DNA of 64,000 nt, taken from the NCBI RefSeq assembly GCF_038738535.1, contig NZ_CP046128.1:3286001-3350000 (forward strand). The letters are read 5' to 3'. Shown here piece by piece: positions 11,007 through 21,074 of the stretch. Source of the stretch: Bacillus pumilus (GTDB lineage Bacteria > Bacillota > Bacilli > Bacillales > Bacillaceae). The stretch's first letter is position 1; every line of letters begins with the position of its first letter. Under the pieces are notes generated by a model that had not been told where the DNA came from, did not search any database, and worked only from the letters and a program-made list of their open reading frames with translations. The translations under genes and the position numbers were made by a program.

Positions 11007-12120
11007 GCTCGGACTCCTGCATGAGCACATCTTTCCACGAAACGCCTGTATGGGCTGGGATGTCTCTCACAGCCTTGGCACCAAGTAAAATCTCCATGTA
11101 CCGCGGATGCAGACCTTGGCTTTTTTGTCCTGGACGTAATACGGCTATGTTTTGTGCTGTCAAAGTCTCGCCCTTTGCAATACCTTTTGTTGTAAAAATC
11201 CCTCGATACGCAAATTTACGAATCTGCCCTTCAATGGCTGCTGTCGTTTTATAAGAACTGCCAAGGAGCTCCTCTGACACAGAATGAGTGTCTGCTTCTG
11301 ATTGATTTCGTTCCTTTTCCGCCGCTCGAATATGCTGAACCATTTCCTTTAATTCCTCTGGATCGAGCGCAAAGGAATGATCGGCCCCAGGCAGCGTCTT
11401 ATCTACCGTGAAATGCTTTTCAATCATGGCTGCCCCAAGCTTCACAGCGGCAACAGGGGCTTCAGTTGGATGCTCACTATGATCAGAAAAGCCAATGACT
11501 GCCTCAGGAAAAGCCGAGGCTAAGGTTTGAAGCACACGAAGATTCGTATAAGCTCTAGGTGCTGGATACTTTGCTACGCAATGCATAATGGCGACTTGAT
11601 GGTTTTGCTCGCTTGTAATCGCCTCATATGCTTCATGAACATCTGCAATAGTGGCTCCGGCTGTTGAGAAAATGATGGGCTTTTGAAAAGAAGCCGTGTG
11701 ACGCAAAAGAGGCAAATGATTGATTTCATAGGATGCCAGTTTGAAAGCCGGCGGATCGGTTTGATTCAATAGATCCGCAGATTCTTCGTCACACACTGTG
11801 CTTAAAAACATCAGCCCTTTTTCCTCGCAGCGCGTCAATAAAGCTGGCAGCCATTCTGGCGGCAGCTCCATTTGTTCGACTAAAGAAAAAATGGATACCT
11901 CTTCTCCCTTGGCTGTTTCGTATAAACCCGGTTCCTTTTGATACATCCGATCAGCTTGAAACATTTGAAACTTCACTGCATCGGCACCTGCTTCTTTTGC
12001 CACATCAATTAAAGCAAGCGCCTGATCCAGCTTTCCATCATGGTTAATGCCTGCCTCTGCAATGATAAAAACAGGCTCACCATCCCCCACTTTGCGATCT
12101 CCAATATAGAAATGCGCCAT
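10996..12120 (-). CDS. spsE: SpsE, NeuB-like nonulosonic acid synthase
   Basis: Condenses a 6-carbon amino sugar with phosphoenolpyruvate to give a sialic-acid-like (legionaminic-type) sugar. It is 374 aa. The TIM-barrel NeuB domain holds EAGINHDG, DAVKFQMF and GFSDHSEHP, and KHFTVDKTLPGADHSF carries catalytic residues. The C-terminal SAF/antifreeze-like domain is at about 290-350 (GIAKGETLTAQNIAVLRPG). The ATG at 12120 has AAAGGAG at 9 nt; the frame to 12261 runs into spsD and is rejected. Confidence 0.93.
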   Translation of the reverse strand: MAHFYIGDRKVGDGEPVFIIAEAGINHDGKLDQALALIDVAKEAGADAVKFQMFQADRMYQKEPGLYETAKGEEVSIFSLVEQMELPPEWLPALLTRCEEKGLMFLSTVCDEESADLLNQTDPPAFKLASYEINHLPLLRHTASFQKPIIFSTAGATIADVHEAYEAITSEQNHQVAIMHCVAKYPAPRAYTNLRVLQTLASAFPEAVIGFSDHSEHPTEAPVAAVKLGAAMIEKHFTVDKTLPGADHSFALDPEELKEMVQHIRAAEKERNQSEADTHSVSEELLGSSYKTTAAIEGQIRKFAYRGIFTTKGIAKGETLTAQNIAVLRPGQKSQGLHPRYMEILLGAKAVRDIPAHTGVSWKDVLMQESEHDQ

Positions 12121-12121
12121 C

Positions 12122-12997
12122 TTATCTCTCTCCTTTTTTCGGCCATACATGGTAATACAAGAAGGCATTTGTTGTTCTAAAGCCCATCTTTTCGTAAAGC
12201 TGAATGGCGGTTGTGTTATGCAGCTGTGTTCCGGCAGAAATAAAACGATGCCCTCTCTCATAAGAGACCTTCATCATCTCGATAAACAGTTTTTTCCCAA
12301 TCCCTTTTCCTTGTACATCCGGTCTAATCGCAAACAGCTCAAGCGCCATCTCATCGCCCTTGGTCATCCCTTGTATCAAGCCCACGACTTCATCGTTCAC
12401 CTTTGCCACGAGATTGATATCTGCACGTCCGAGCAAATTGTTTCTCATCCATTCTTGATAGAAATGCTGGACGACATTCTGGTCTAAAAATGGATCGAGT
12501 GCATACCGGCTTTTCACAAAAGCCTGATGACCAAGTGAAACCGCCTCATCGTATTCCTTTTCATCCGGCAGACTTATCACCACATCTTCACCTGTTAATG
12601 GCACCTCCATGTGAACCGGCGGCGCCTCAAGCCGAGTGAGACCGCCCACATAGTACACATGTAACAGCCTTTGGACGATGCGGTTTTTTTCAAGATCAGC
12701 CGCTTCAAGACGTAAAAAGAAAAAATCGCATTTTTCTGTTCTCATCCAATTGATGAAGCGCTCCATCAATTCTTGAAAAGCAGATGATGACTCAGCTTCC
12801 GCAAACTTCACATGAAAAATATGCTGATCAAATATGCCGCTTTCCCATTTTGACCAGTCGAATAACAGCACCGCTTTGAGCTGGGCGCCACTGACAAGAC
12901 CAAACTGCTTGAAGCCTTTCATTTGTTCAGCTTGTTGGCCGTATTTCTCCAGCCAAGCGGACAGCACCTGATCGTCTATTGCATGAACGGCCTTCAT
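12122..12997 (-). CDS. spsD: SpsD, GNAT N-acetyltransferase
   Basis: GNAT-family acetyltransferase, expected to N-acetylate the amino sugar produced by SpsC (PseH/LegH-like step). It is 291 aa. The acetyl-CoA pyrophosphate loop is in FAIRPDVQGKGIGKKLFIEMM, followed by HNTTAIQLYEKMGF, both in the C-terminal half. The N-terminal half is less typical and may bind the nucleotide sugar. It overlaps spsC by 4 nt and precedes spsE by 1 nt. Confidence 0.88.
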   Translation of the reverse strand: MKAVHAIDDQVLSAWLEKYGQQAEQMKGFKQFGLVSGAQLKAVLLFDWSKWESGIFDQHIFHVKFAEAESSSAFQELMERFINWMRTEKCDFFFLRLEAADLEKNRIVQRLLHVYYVGGLTRLEAPPVHMEVPLTGEDVVISLPDEKEYDEAVSLGHQAFVKSRYALDPFLDQNVVQHFYQEWMRNNLLGRADINLVAKVNDEVVGLIQGMTKGDEMALELFAIRPDVQGKGIGKKLFIEMMKVSYERGHRFISAGTQLHNTTAIQLYEKMGFRTTNAFLYYHVWPKKGER

Positions 12998-14172
12998 GAA
13001 GATGCCTTCTGATCTTTTAAAATAGACAACACCGCAGTGATGACATCCTGCACATCTTCATCGGTCATACTTGGATAAAGAGGCAGTGAGAGTGTCCGCT
13101 TGTAGTAAGCGAGTGACTCAGGGAAATCCTCTGGTGAATAGTGGTAGGTTTGTTGATAGTATGGATGCAAATGAACAGGGATAAAGTGAACACTCGTGCC
13201 GATTTTATACTCCTTTTGCAGCTGATCAATCAGCTCATCGCGTGTGATGAATGCTTCTTTTGGATCCACTTGCAGTACATACAAATGCCATGCATGTCTT
13301 CCCTCATGATGGACAGGCGGCAGGATCAGCCCTGCTTCTTTTTGAAATGCCTGATTGTATGTTTTCGCAATTTGTTCTCTCCGTGCCTGCATATCATCCA
13401 GACGACTTAGCTGGACAAGCCCTAATGATGCCTGCACATCAAACATGTTCATTTTATAGCCAGGTTCCTCGACCTCGTAGTACCACGTTCCTTTTTCTCC
13501 ATAACGATTCCACGCTCCCTTGCTCATCCCATGGAGTGCTAGTCTTCTGATTCGTGCGGCAAGTGCATCATCATTTGTCGTCAGCATGCCGCCTTCTCCA
13601 GTCGCTATGTTTTTCGTCGCATAAAAACTAAAGGCAGTCGCATCACCAATCGCTCCAATGGGCTGGCCATGGTACGTTGTATACAGAGCATGAGCGGCAT
13701 CCTCGAGCACAAATAGATCGTACTTTTTGGCAATGGCTAAAATCCGGTCCATATCGCACGATTGACCAGCAAAATGAACAGGGACAATCGCTTTTGTATG
13801 TGGTGTAATCTCCGCTTCTAGTTTCTCTGCATCGAGATTGAGAGTCGCTGGGTCAATATCGACAAATACAGGTGCTGCCCCTGTATGAATGATCGTATTG
13901 GCTGTTGCGCAGAATGTCAGAGGCGTTGTAATCACCTCATCCCCATTCCCAACCCCTCTAGCCTTTAAGGCTAAAAATAAAGCAGCCGTACATGAATTGA
14001 CAGCGATCGCATGTTTTGCACCGGTCAGCTGCCGAAACTCTTCTTCAAACTGTCTTACTTTTGGTCCGGTTGACAGCCAGCCGGATTTTAATGTTCCAAT
14101 GACTTCGTCAATTTCTTCCTGCTCAATCAACGGCAGGGCATAAGGAAGAAATTGCGCTCTCTTTTTTTCCAT
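12994..14172 (-). CDS. spsC: SpsC, sugar aminotransferase (DegT/DnrJ/EryC1)
   Basis: PLP-dependent aminotransferase adding an amino group to a nucleotide-linked 4-keto sugar. It is 392 aa with AVNSCTAALFLALKARGVGNGDEVITTP (split here as AVNSCTAALF and GDEVITTP), EDAAHALYT, and FYATKNIATGEGG with the Schiff-base lysine. It belongs to the legionaminic-type branch with spsD-G. No 4,6-dehydratase dedicated to a UDP sugar is present in the operon. Confidence 0.92.
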   Translation of the reverse strand: MEKKRAQFLPYALPLIEQEEIDEVIGTLKSGWLSTGPKVRQFEEEFRQLTGAKHAIAVNSCTAALFLALKARGVGNGDEVITTPLTFCATANTIIHTGAAPVFVDIDPATLNLDAEKLEAEITPHTKAIVPVHFAGQSCDMDRILAIAKKYDLFVLEDAAHALYTTYHGQPIGAIGDATAFSFYATKNIATGEGGMLTTNDDALAARIRRLALHGMSKGAWNRYGEKGTWYYEVEEPGYKMNMFDVQASLGLVQLSRLDDMQARREQIAKTYNQAFQKEAGLILPPVHHEGRHAWHLYVLQVDPKEAFITRDELIDQLQKEYKIGTSVHFIPVHLHPYYQQTYHYSPEDFPESLAYYKRTLSLPLYPSMTDEDVQDVITAVLSILKDQKASS

Positions 14173-14193
14173 ATCGCTTGCACACCCCTATCT

Positions 14194-15606
14194 TCATCTC
14201 TGAAAATCCACACCTGTTTTTGTTTTAAGCAGAGAAAGCAGAACATCGGTCGATCGCGCATGCGGATAATGTTGTTTAATGAATTGAGCTCCTTGCTGCT
14301 TTGCCAGCTTCATCTCTTGATCATCCGACAAAATACGAATGGCTTTCTCAGCCAGTTCAACAGGGTTTTCCATATGATAGCTGCCAAGCGACTCGTAATA
14401 AGGGTATCTTCTGCCTTCTGTCATTTTCCCGATCAGCACACTCTTTTCAAAGAGCATTGCTTCAAGACCGACGGTTGATGTGAGCGTAATGACCATATCC
14501 ATATATGGCAGCAGGTCATATAAGTCGATATCTTTTTTAATCAATCTCACATGATTTCCAGCTCGTTCAATGGACACATACTCATTTAATCGGTTTCGGG
14601 CAATTTCCCACGGATGCGGCTTCATGATCAACTGAATGTCTTTCCGTTTTGCAATCGTTTTAAGAACATCACCATAGAAGGCTTCTGAGAACGGCTGCGT
14701 TGCCACAAGCACGGTCTTTTTGGCAGGATTGAAGTTCAATTTACGAAAGATGAGTTCCTGTTGAAGCGGCGTTCGATCCTTCACCAAATCAAACCTCGGA
14801 TGACCTGTGATCTCCACCTGTTCCGGCTGACAGCCTTTGTCTACATACCAGTCCTTTTCATACTTTCCAAACACCCCATGACACGTCGTGAAAATCGGCA
14901 AAAAGGCTTCGTCTCCCATAAGTGCGCCGTGCTGAAGACAGATGCTCGTGAGCTGGCGTTTCACTGTTTGCAGTGCCAGTACGCGGCTGTAAGCATCCTC
15001 CGTCGTCCCCACAATGACGGCTGCAATTGGCTCCATCTGAAAGAGAACTTCTGTCTGGTCAATCACATCAATAAATTGCACAATGTCCTTCCGAAGCTTT
15101 TCTCTAAAAAAGACATTGCCAAAGACGGGGTGCTTTGCGTAAGGTTTAAGGAGAGCATTTGCTTTTTCAATATATTCAGCATGGGCTTCTTTATTAACCT
15201 CTCCGGCTAATTCCGGCTTGCTGATGACGGGTAAACCGAAATAATCTGCCTTCTTCCAGCGAGCGAGTACCACCGTTTGACTCGTATGGAACCGCGTGTA
15301 ATTTTGTTCAGTAAAACGCAGATGTTCAAAGTGAAGCAATACCTTTCCATTCGCCGGACGATAAGCAATTCGCTTGATCTGCTGCTTATGTTGATCAAAA
15401 AATGGCTGAATCTCTTCCGGTAATGGACAATCGGTTGTCAATTCTTGACCGAATGCTTCCTCCTCCATGCGTTCCCTCACTTCAGGACTGATATATTGAT
15501 AGAAATTGCTGATCAACCCAAGAGGAATTTGTTTATAGGACAAATCCTTCATGAGATTCACATACTCAAAGTACACCTGCCAATAATGATGAATATAGTG
15601 CGACAC
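14194..15606 (-). CDS. spsB: SpsB, polysaccharide/glycerophosphotransferase-like
   Basis: 470-aa cytoplasmic protein with a GT-B-like C-terminal half, seen in GHPRFDLV, MKPHPWEI and ITLTSTVGLEAMLFEKSVLIGK, typical of CDP-glycerol glycerophosphotransferase and KDO-transferase-like families. The exact donor is unknown. Second gene of the sps operon, 6 nt after spsA and 21 nt before spsC. Its role in spore coat polysaccharide assembly comes from operon context. Confidence 0.87.
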   Translation of the reverse strand: MSHYIHHYWQVYFEYVNLMKDLSYKQIPLGLISNFYQYISPEVRERMEEEAFGQELTTDCPLPEEIQPFFDQHKQQIKRIAYRPANGKVLLHFEHLRFTEQNYTRFHTSQTVVLARWKKADYFGLPVISKPELAGEVNKEAHAEYIEKANALLKPYAKHPVFGNVFFREKLRKDIVQFIDVIDQTEVLFQMEPIAAVIVGTTEDAYSRVLALQTVKRQLTSICLQHGALMGDEAFLPIFTTCHGVFGKYEKDWYVDKGCQPEQVEITGHPRFDLVKDRTPLQQELIFRKLNFNPAKKTVLVATQPFSEAFYGDVLKTIAKRKDIQLIMKPHPWEIARNRLNEYVSIERAGNHVRLIKKDIDLYDLLPYMDMVITLTSTVGLEAMLFEKSVLIGKMTEGRRYPYYESLGSYHMENPVELAEKAIRILSDDQEMKLAKQQGAQFIKQHYPHARSTDVLLSLLKTKTGVDFQR

Positions 15607-15612
15607 TTCAGG

Positions 15613-16461
<849 letters not shown>

Positions 16462-16493
16462 TTATAAAATTGTATTTTTTTATCGATCTACCT

Positions 16494-16521
16494 TTGAAAA
16501 TTGCAAACTTTTTGGTAATAT
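16494..16521 (+). promoter_or_regulatory. Candidate sigma-A promoter of the YIP1-like gene
   Basis: TTGAAA at 16494-16499 and TAATAT at 16516-16521 with a 16-bp spacer, 38 bp before the TTG start, divergent from spsA. Confidence 0.4.
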
Positions 16522-16558
16522 AAGTAATCATTTATGTGTATTAAAGGAGTAAAGAACA

Positions 16559-17233
16559 TTGGAAGCTATGAAGAATGATCACTCCCAAGAAGAGGAAGCA
16601 AAAGGTTTTTTTCGATTTTTTAAAATTTTCGTCGCAACAAAAACGATTATTCGCTCATATCAACGTTCCTCTATTCCAATTTGGCTGATGATGCTCCTTG
16701 CAAGTATCGCTGGTACAGGCTGGGTCTACGAAGGTTATTTTAGCGAGTATATGGGCAATCATATTCCGTTCCCTTTTATTCTGTTACAAGGAGCGGGATA
16801 TGGTATTCTTGCAGGCAATCTGGTTCTATTTTTCGGTGTACTCATCCTAAAGTGGTTAGGGCGTCTTTTTTTCGGCAGTCAACCGGCGTATCGAGATGTG
16901 CTCAAAGCCTGCACGCTGACGATCTTTTTCCCTTCCGCTTTATTTTCACTCAGTTGGATTTTCACTATTGGAATGCTTGGTCCGTATACGTTTGTCAAAA
17001 TCTCACCTTATTTAGATCAGCATTATGAAGTTTGGTATTATCTCGATCTTTTGACACTGATTGATGCTTATGCAAAGACGTGGATATTTGGAATGACTGT
17101 TTTAGGCATTGCCGCTGTGATGAAGCTCAGATTATGGCAAGCCTTTTTCATTGTGATCACACCGCTTGCGGTATGTTTTGTCATCATCACACTTTTATTT
17201 GATGTCCAGCACGCTGTAAATTGGATGATGTAA
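16559..17233 (+). CDS. YIP1-family-like membrane protein
   Basis: 224-aa integral membrane protein with a 40-residue polar N-terminus followed by about five hydrophobic helices, resembling bacterial Yip1-domain proteins. Function unknown. The start is TTG at 16559, 9 nt after AAAGGAG; the ATG at 16568 is 18 nt from it. A strong terminator 70 bp downstream makes it monocistronic. It lies between the sps operon and gerQ, but nothing in it points to a spore role. Confidence 0.75.
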   Translation: MEAMKNDHSQEEEAKGFFRFFKIFVATKTIIRSYQRSSIPIWLMMLLASIAGTGWVYEGYFSEYMGNHIPFPFILLQGAGYGILAGNLVLFFGVLILKWLGRLFFGSQPAYRDVLKACTLTIFFPSALFSLSWIFTIGMLGPYTFVKISPYLDQHYEVWYYLDLLTLIDAYAKTWIFGMTVLGIAAVMKLRLWQAFFIVITPLAVCFVIITLLFDVQHAVNWMM

Positions 17234-17306
17234 GGAAGGTTGAGCATCATATTCGTGAGCAACGAAACGCAGACCTGACAAAGAACGCGAGGGTTTGCCC
17301 ACGCCT

Positions 17307-17334
17307 AAGGAACTGCACCGCAGTTCCTTTTTTT
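17307..17334 (+). terminator. Terminator after the YIP1-like gene
   Basis: Perfect 10-bp stem AAGGAACTGC/GCAGTTCCTT with a 3-nt loop, then five further T residues. Confidence 0.9.
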
Positions 17335-17346
17335 CGTTCAATGTAC

Positions 17347-17373
17347 ATATTCTGCCCTCCTGTCTCATAGTGT
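17347..17373 (+). promoter_or_regulatory. Candidate sigma-E promoter of gerQ
   Basis: ATATT at 17347-17351 and CATAGTGT at 17366-17373 with a 14-bp gap resemble sigma-E -35 and -10 elements. gerQ is a sigma-E gene in B. subtilis. Confidence 0.45.
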
Positions 17374-17401
17374 GAAAGAGAGAAAGAATGCTATGGAAAC
17401 A

Positions 17402-17425
17402 ACAGGTGCTTAAGCGCCTTCTGTT
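17402..17425 (+). repeat. Imperfect palindrome in the gerQ leader
   Basis: Centred on GCTTAAGC, with arms CAGGTGCTTAAGCGCCT and one mismatch or G-U pair. It lies between the putative gerQ promoter and its RBS, so it could fold in the mRNA or be a protein site. Function unknown. Confidence 0.4.
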
Positions 17426-17456
17426 TAGAACACCATGAGGAAAGAGGAGGAACGTT

Positions 17457-17999
17457 ATGAAATTGAAAAATCAATTTGGGCAAGGTTCGGGTTTCGAAGG
17501 TCAAGATTTTCGCCAGCAGCAATATGGAGCAAATCCGTATCCTGCGCAGCAGATGGGTTATTCAGTCCCTCCCCAAACGCAGGGTCAAATACAAGGACAA
17601 ATGCAGCAGGGGTTTTCGCCAATGCCATCTACCGGCACTTCACAAGGAGGCCAAGGAACGCAGGGCGGCGGGCAGCCATATCAAATTCCTTCTGGACCGA
17701 TTTATCAGCAGAATGTCACCGGACAGCTGCCTATTGAGCAGTCCTATATTGAAAATATTTTACGATTGAACCGCGGCAAGGTAGCCACGATTTATATGAC
17801 ATTTGAGGCAAGTAAGGAATGGAACTCGAAGATTTTTAGAGGCGTCATTGAAGCTGCAGGACGTGACCACATTATCATTAGTGATAACAAGACAGGAACA
17901 CGATACTTACTATTAACGATCTACCTTGATTACATTACATTTGATGGGGAAATTCAATACGACTATCCATACTCCATGTCCACGTATTCTCCGAGATAG
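17457..17999 (+). CDS. gerQ: GerQ, spore coat protein
   Basis: Inner coat protein needed to place the cortex hydrolase CwlJ and, in B. subtilis, cross-linked by transglutaminase Tgl. It is 180 aa. Residues 1-85 are Gln/Gly/Pro-rich and low complexity; from about 90 on is the conserved globular part (SYIENILRLNRGKVATIYMTFE, SDNKTGTRYLLLTIYLDYITFDGE). RBS GGAGG precedes the ATG. Flanked by terminators, it is monocistronic. Confidence 0.93.
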   Translation: MKLKNQFGQGSGFEGQDFRQQQYGANPYPAQQMGYSVPPQTQGQIQGQMQQGFSPMPSTGTSQGGQGTQGGGQPYQIPSGPIYQQNVTGQLPIEQSYIENILRLNRGKVATIYMTFEASKEWNSKIFRGVIEAAGRDHIIISDNKTGTRYLLLTIYLDYITFDGEIQYDYPYSMSTYSPR

Positions 18000-18016
18000 A
18001 TAACGCCACATATAGC

Positions 18017-18049
18017 AAAAGCAAGGAGCAGGCGCCCTTGCTTTTTTTT
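18017..18049 (+). terminator. gerQ terminator
   Basis: Stem AAAAGCAAGG/CCTTGCTTTT with a 9-nt loop followed by more T residues. Confidence 0.85.
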
Positions 18050-18123
18050 GACTAGGTTTTTGACACACCTCTAGGGCGCTGGTCATAAGATGCCTAGTAG
18101 TTTTTATCAAACGCCTAGAGGTG
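18050..18123 (+). promoter_or_regulatory. Sporulation-type control region of the cupin gene
   Basis: Contains a sigma-K-like promoter (AC at 18065-18066, 17 bp, CATAAGATG at 18084-18092), a GerE-like box GACTAGGTTTTT at 18050-18061 (11 of 12 to RWWTRGGYNNYY by eye), and a perfect 10-bp inverted repeat CACCTCTAGG (18066-18075) / CCTAGAGGTG (18114-18123) whose right arm contains the RBS. Two more TAGG-type boxes lie between. Confidence 0.45.
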
Positions 18124-18129
18124 ACATCA

Positions 18130-18747
18130 ATGACTGTTGAGCTGGATTATACATCACCAAACGTTAAATATTCATACGATCTGAATCAAAGCCCCCTTGT
18201 GAAATACGATCAGCATAATCTGATTAACGTTTTAGGAAAAAAACAATTAAACTCGTTGGATCAAGTATCCCTGCTGGATATATATTTGAGTAAAAGCAAA
18301 GTCGTAGAGCCTCATTATCATCAAAATGCCGCAGAGCTTGTTTATTGTATAGCCGGTTCTGCTGCTGTCTCGATGCTGAATCCTTTTACAAAAAAACTGC
18401 ACACCTATACCATCACCCCTGGACAGGTGGCAAACGTACCTCAAGGCTGGTGGCACTACGAAGTTGCCCTTCAAGACAGAACTCATTTGTTAGCCATTTT
18501 TAACGCATCTACGCCAGAAGTGATCCTAGGCTCAGACCTTCTCACCCTCACCCCTGCTCACATCATGGCACATACGTATTGCATGAACGAAACACAGTGG
18601 AAACAGGCGACGCAGCCTGTGAAGCCGAGTGTGTTTATCGGACCATTTTGCCACAGAGAAGAGGAGGCACAAACGCATCCTGTCCCTCCGTCTCACTACA
18701 TCCCTTATTATCAAGCCCCGCCAAACTATGCCCCTTACTGGAATTAA
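18130..18747 (+). CDS. Cupin-domain protein, probable spore coat/mother-cell protein
   Basis: 205-aa single-domain cupin. Motif 1 (H62, H64, E69 in PHYHQNAAELVYCIAG) and motif 2 (P104-G106, H109 in GQVANVPQGWWHYEV) are complete, so it should bind a metal. The last 30 residues are Pro/Tyr/His-rich (PPSHYIPYYQAPPNYAPYW), a composition common in coat proteins. The ATG at 18130 follows AGAGGTG. It sits between gerQ and ywdK behind a sigma-K/GerE-like region, so a coat or sporulation role is inferred. Substrate unknown. Confidence 0.75.
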   Translation: MTVELDYTSPNVKYSYDLNQSPLVKYDQHNLINVLGKKQLNSLDQVSLLDIYLSKSKVVEPHYHQNAAELVYCIAGSAAVSMLNPFTKKLHTYTITPGQVANVPQGWWHYEVALQDRTHLLAIFNASTPEVILGSDLLTLTPAHIMAHTYCMNETQWKQATQPVKPSVFIGPFCHREEEAQTHPVPPSHYIPYYQAPPNYAPYWN

Positions 18748-18748
18748 G

Positions 18749-18786
18749 AAAAAAACCGGTGCCCCTCTCAGAGCATCGGTTTTTTG
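18749..18786. terminator. Bidirectional terminator between cupin gene and ywdK
   Basis: AAAAACCGGTGC pairs with GCATCGGTTTTT (one G-U) around a 10-nt loop. A-run and T-run on either side serve both convergent genes. Confidence 0.8.
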
Positions 18787-18788
18787 GC

Positions 18789-19160
18789 TTATAAATTTTT
18801 TGCTGCTGCAATGACAAGCATGATCCAAGAAGCGATAAACGCCACTCCGCCAATTGGGGTAATGGCACCTAGAATCTTCACCTGTGTCAATGCCAGCACG
18901 TAAAGGCTTCCTGAGAAGAAAAGGATGCCTGCAAGCATCACCCAGCCAGCGGTTGGAACTAGAGAAACACCTGACAGCTTATCTGCAAGAAAGGCGACAA
19001 TAAATAATCCAATCGCATGGAACATCTGATATTGAACTCCTTTGTTCCATATCTCTATATACTTTTCAGGGATTTTCCCTTCCAGACCGTGCGCACCGAA
19101 GGCTCCGAGTCCAACAGCTAGCATGGCATTAATCGCACCTAAAATGAAAAATAGTTTCAT
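18789..19160 (-). CDS. ywdK: YwdK, DUF423 membrane protein
   Basis: 123-aa protein with four hydrophobic helices and the DUF423 hallmark [13 protein letters not shown] near the N-terminus. Function unknown in any species I know. Same position and orientation as ywdK in B. subtilis, with ywdJ upstream. Confidence 0.88.
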   Translation of the reverse strand: MKLFFILGAINAMLAVGLGAFGAHGLEGKIPEKYIEIWNKGVQYQMFHAIGLFIVAFLADKLSGVSLVPTAGWVMLAGILFFSGSLYVLALTQVKILGAITPIGGVAFIASWIMLVIAAAKNL

Positions 19161-19230
19161 TCGTCATTCTCCTTATCTCGTCAATTATGTTTATCATAGC
19201 GCGGGTGACAGACGACAATCAACTTTCCCT

Positions 19231-20547
19231 TTACGTTGACACGAGATTGTCGGATTTCTTTTTCTTTCGTAACAGGACTTGATCGACCGCGATCGCAATG
19301 AGTGTACCTAGAACAAGACCATTGCTTAATAATGAAATGAGCACAGGATGCATGCCTTTCAAGGCTCCCTGCGGTACAAACATCGCCCCTACACCTGCTA
19401 AAACGGCAATCCCTAGGACAAAGCGAATCCGCGGAATTTCTTCTTTCTCATACTGATCAAACTCTGACATCGCAATCCCAATCATCGAGGAGAACACCAC
19501 AAAGTTTACAGCAAGCCCCACAGGTGATGGCAGTGCGGAGAAAAAGCTCATGAGCAGCGGGAACAAACTAATGAGTACAATGAGCAGACTTCCTATGAAA
19601 AATGGCTTTCTCGATGGAATTTTCGTTGTCTGGATAAATCCTGCTGCTCCGGAAATAGGTACAGGCGCAATGGCACCGATCAATCCGCTCAGTAAGTGAC
19701 CAAATGCTGCGACAAAACCAGCCGGCCGAGCTCTCTTCCGCTCACGCAGTTCACCAAATGCCTTCACTGAACTTTCCACAATTCGAATACTTGCCAGCAT
19801 GTTCACAATGAGTAAGATCGTAATGAAAAAGGACGTGACAAGCAATCCACTGTCAAAGACTGGCATGCCGAATGGGAACAGCTTCGGAAACTCGATGATT
19901 TTTTCTGGAATTCGAACCGGCTTTGCCAACCCGAGTAGAGCGAATAACAGCCAGCCTCCTGCAAGGGCAAATAACACAGAAAACTGCCTTAAGTAATGCC
20001 ATTTTGAGCGGCTGATCATGAAGGTAAGGATAATAATCAAGATCGATAAGCAAAAGACAAGCCCGTCCACCTGATTTCCTCGATAGCCGATGCCCATCAG
20101 CCCTTTCATGATCGGCTGACTTAACTGCACAACTAGCAGCAGCAAGTAAATGCCTGTGACGACTGGCGTAAATAAAGACGCGAGCCAATTAATGATTTTA
20201 AATAAACTAAAAATAAAAAAGAAAGCGGCACTAAAAATTAAAGCCCCCTGTAAGGCTTGCAGGGTTTCAGGATACGTCGCAAAAATTGTTCCTGTCATGC
20301 CTGCATAAAGGGTATACACACCCCACCAAAGCCCTGCTGGACTTTCATTGATCGGCAGCATATGGCCGCATAAACACTGCACCATCGCCACAAGACCAAG
20401 TGAAAAGAATGTACTTTGAATCAGCTCCGCTGACTGCACTTGGTTCAATTCAAACGCTTGTGCAATCGCAATAGGTACGGCAATAGAAGCTGCGATAAAA
20501 AATGCCATCCACTGAATGGCGCCCAAAAATAGTTTCAAACCGATCAC
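19231..20547 (-). CDS. ywdJ: YwdJ, xanthine/uracil-permease-family transporter
   Basis: 438 aa with 12-14 hydrophobic segments, of the NCS2 nucleobase permease family. The family's substrate-site region appears around GAIAPVPISGAAGFIQTTKI, then a conserved helix pair. Substrate not known. ywdI lies 24 bp upstream, so ywdI-ywdJ may share a transcript. Confidence 0.8.
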   Translation of the reverse strand: MIGLKLFLGAIQWMAFFIAASIAVPIAIAQAFELNQVQSAELIQSTFFSLGLVAMVQCLCGHMLPINESPAGLWWGVYTLYAGMTGTIFATYPETLQALQGALIFSAAFFFIFSLFKIINWLASLFTPVVTGIYLLLLVVQLSQPIMKGLMGIGYRGNQVDGLVFCLSILIIILTFMISRSKWHYLRQFSVLFALAGGWLLFALLGLAKPVRIPEKIIEFPKLFPFGMPVFDSGLLVTSFFITILLIVNMLASIRIVESSVKAFGELRERKRARPAGFVAAFGHLLSGLIGAIAPVPISGAAGFIQTTKIPSRKPFFIGSLLIVLISLFPLLMSFFSALPSPVGLAVNFVVFSSMIGIAMSEFDQYEKEEIPRIRFVLGIAVLAGVGAMFVPQGALKGMHPVLISLLSNGLVLGTLIAIAVDQVLLRKKKKSDNLVST

Positions 20548-20571
20548 CTTCCCTTTGTCGTGACAAGACCA

Positions 20572-20904
20572 TTAAAAATCAAAAATAGAGTCGCCGTTCC
20601 CATCCTTCTCTTTTTGCCCCTCTTCTTGATGCTGAAATTTCTTCGCACCACTCGCACCCATCAGTTTCTCAAGCATGGCTTGATCTGAGGATACGGGCGG
20701 CGCGGACGGTGTCTGTATCGAAGAAGGTGGCGAGATAACCGGCGACTGCGGCATTTGCACTTGTGAGGGTGCATCGAGAATGACCTCACATAGTGAAGAA
20801 ATCGCTGCCACATGACGTTTCACCTCTTCATCATTTCCACTTTGTTTCGCCTTTTGAACCGCTTCCTCCATTTTTTGAAGCAGGCTTGATATATGAATAT
20901 TCAA
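20572..20904 (-). CDS. ywdI: YwdI, small soluble protein
   Basis: 110-aa hydrophilic protein. The N-terminal 45 residues are helical (SSLLQKMEEAVQKAKQSGND), the centre is Pro/Ser-rich and probably disordered, and the C-terminus is charged (HQEEGQKEKDGNGDSIFDF). Start TTG at 20904 after GGAGGG; a longer frame from 20967 lacks an RBS. Function unknown; named from synteny and resemblance to the B. subtilis YwdI family. Confidence 0.75.
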   Translation of the reverse strand: MNIHISSLLQKMEEAVQKAKQSGNDEEVKRHVAAISSLCEVILDAPSQVQMPQSPVISPPSSIQTPSAPPVSSDQAMLEKLMGASGAKKFQHQEEGQKEKDGNGDSIFDF

Positions 20905-21074
20905 GGGTAGACCCTCCAATCTAAAAAAGTCTCTTTTCAACATTATTTTACCAAATGAACAAACCAAATGGGTTCATTTTTTCAAAGCAGTGCGCTCCCG
21001 CCTCTCTTATTTGACCCGTCATAGCCCTTCACACATAATAAAAGGAACAAAATCGTCTATGAAAGGATTGAATA

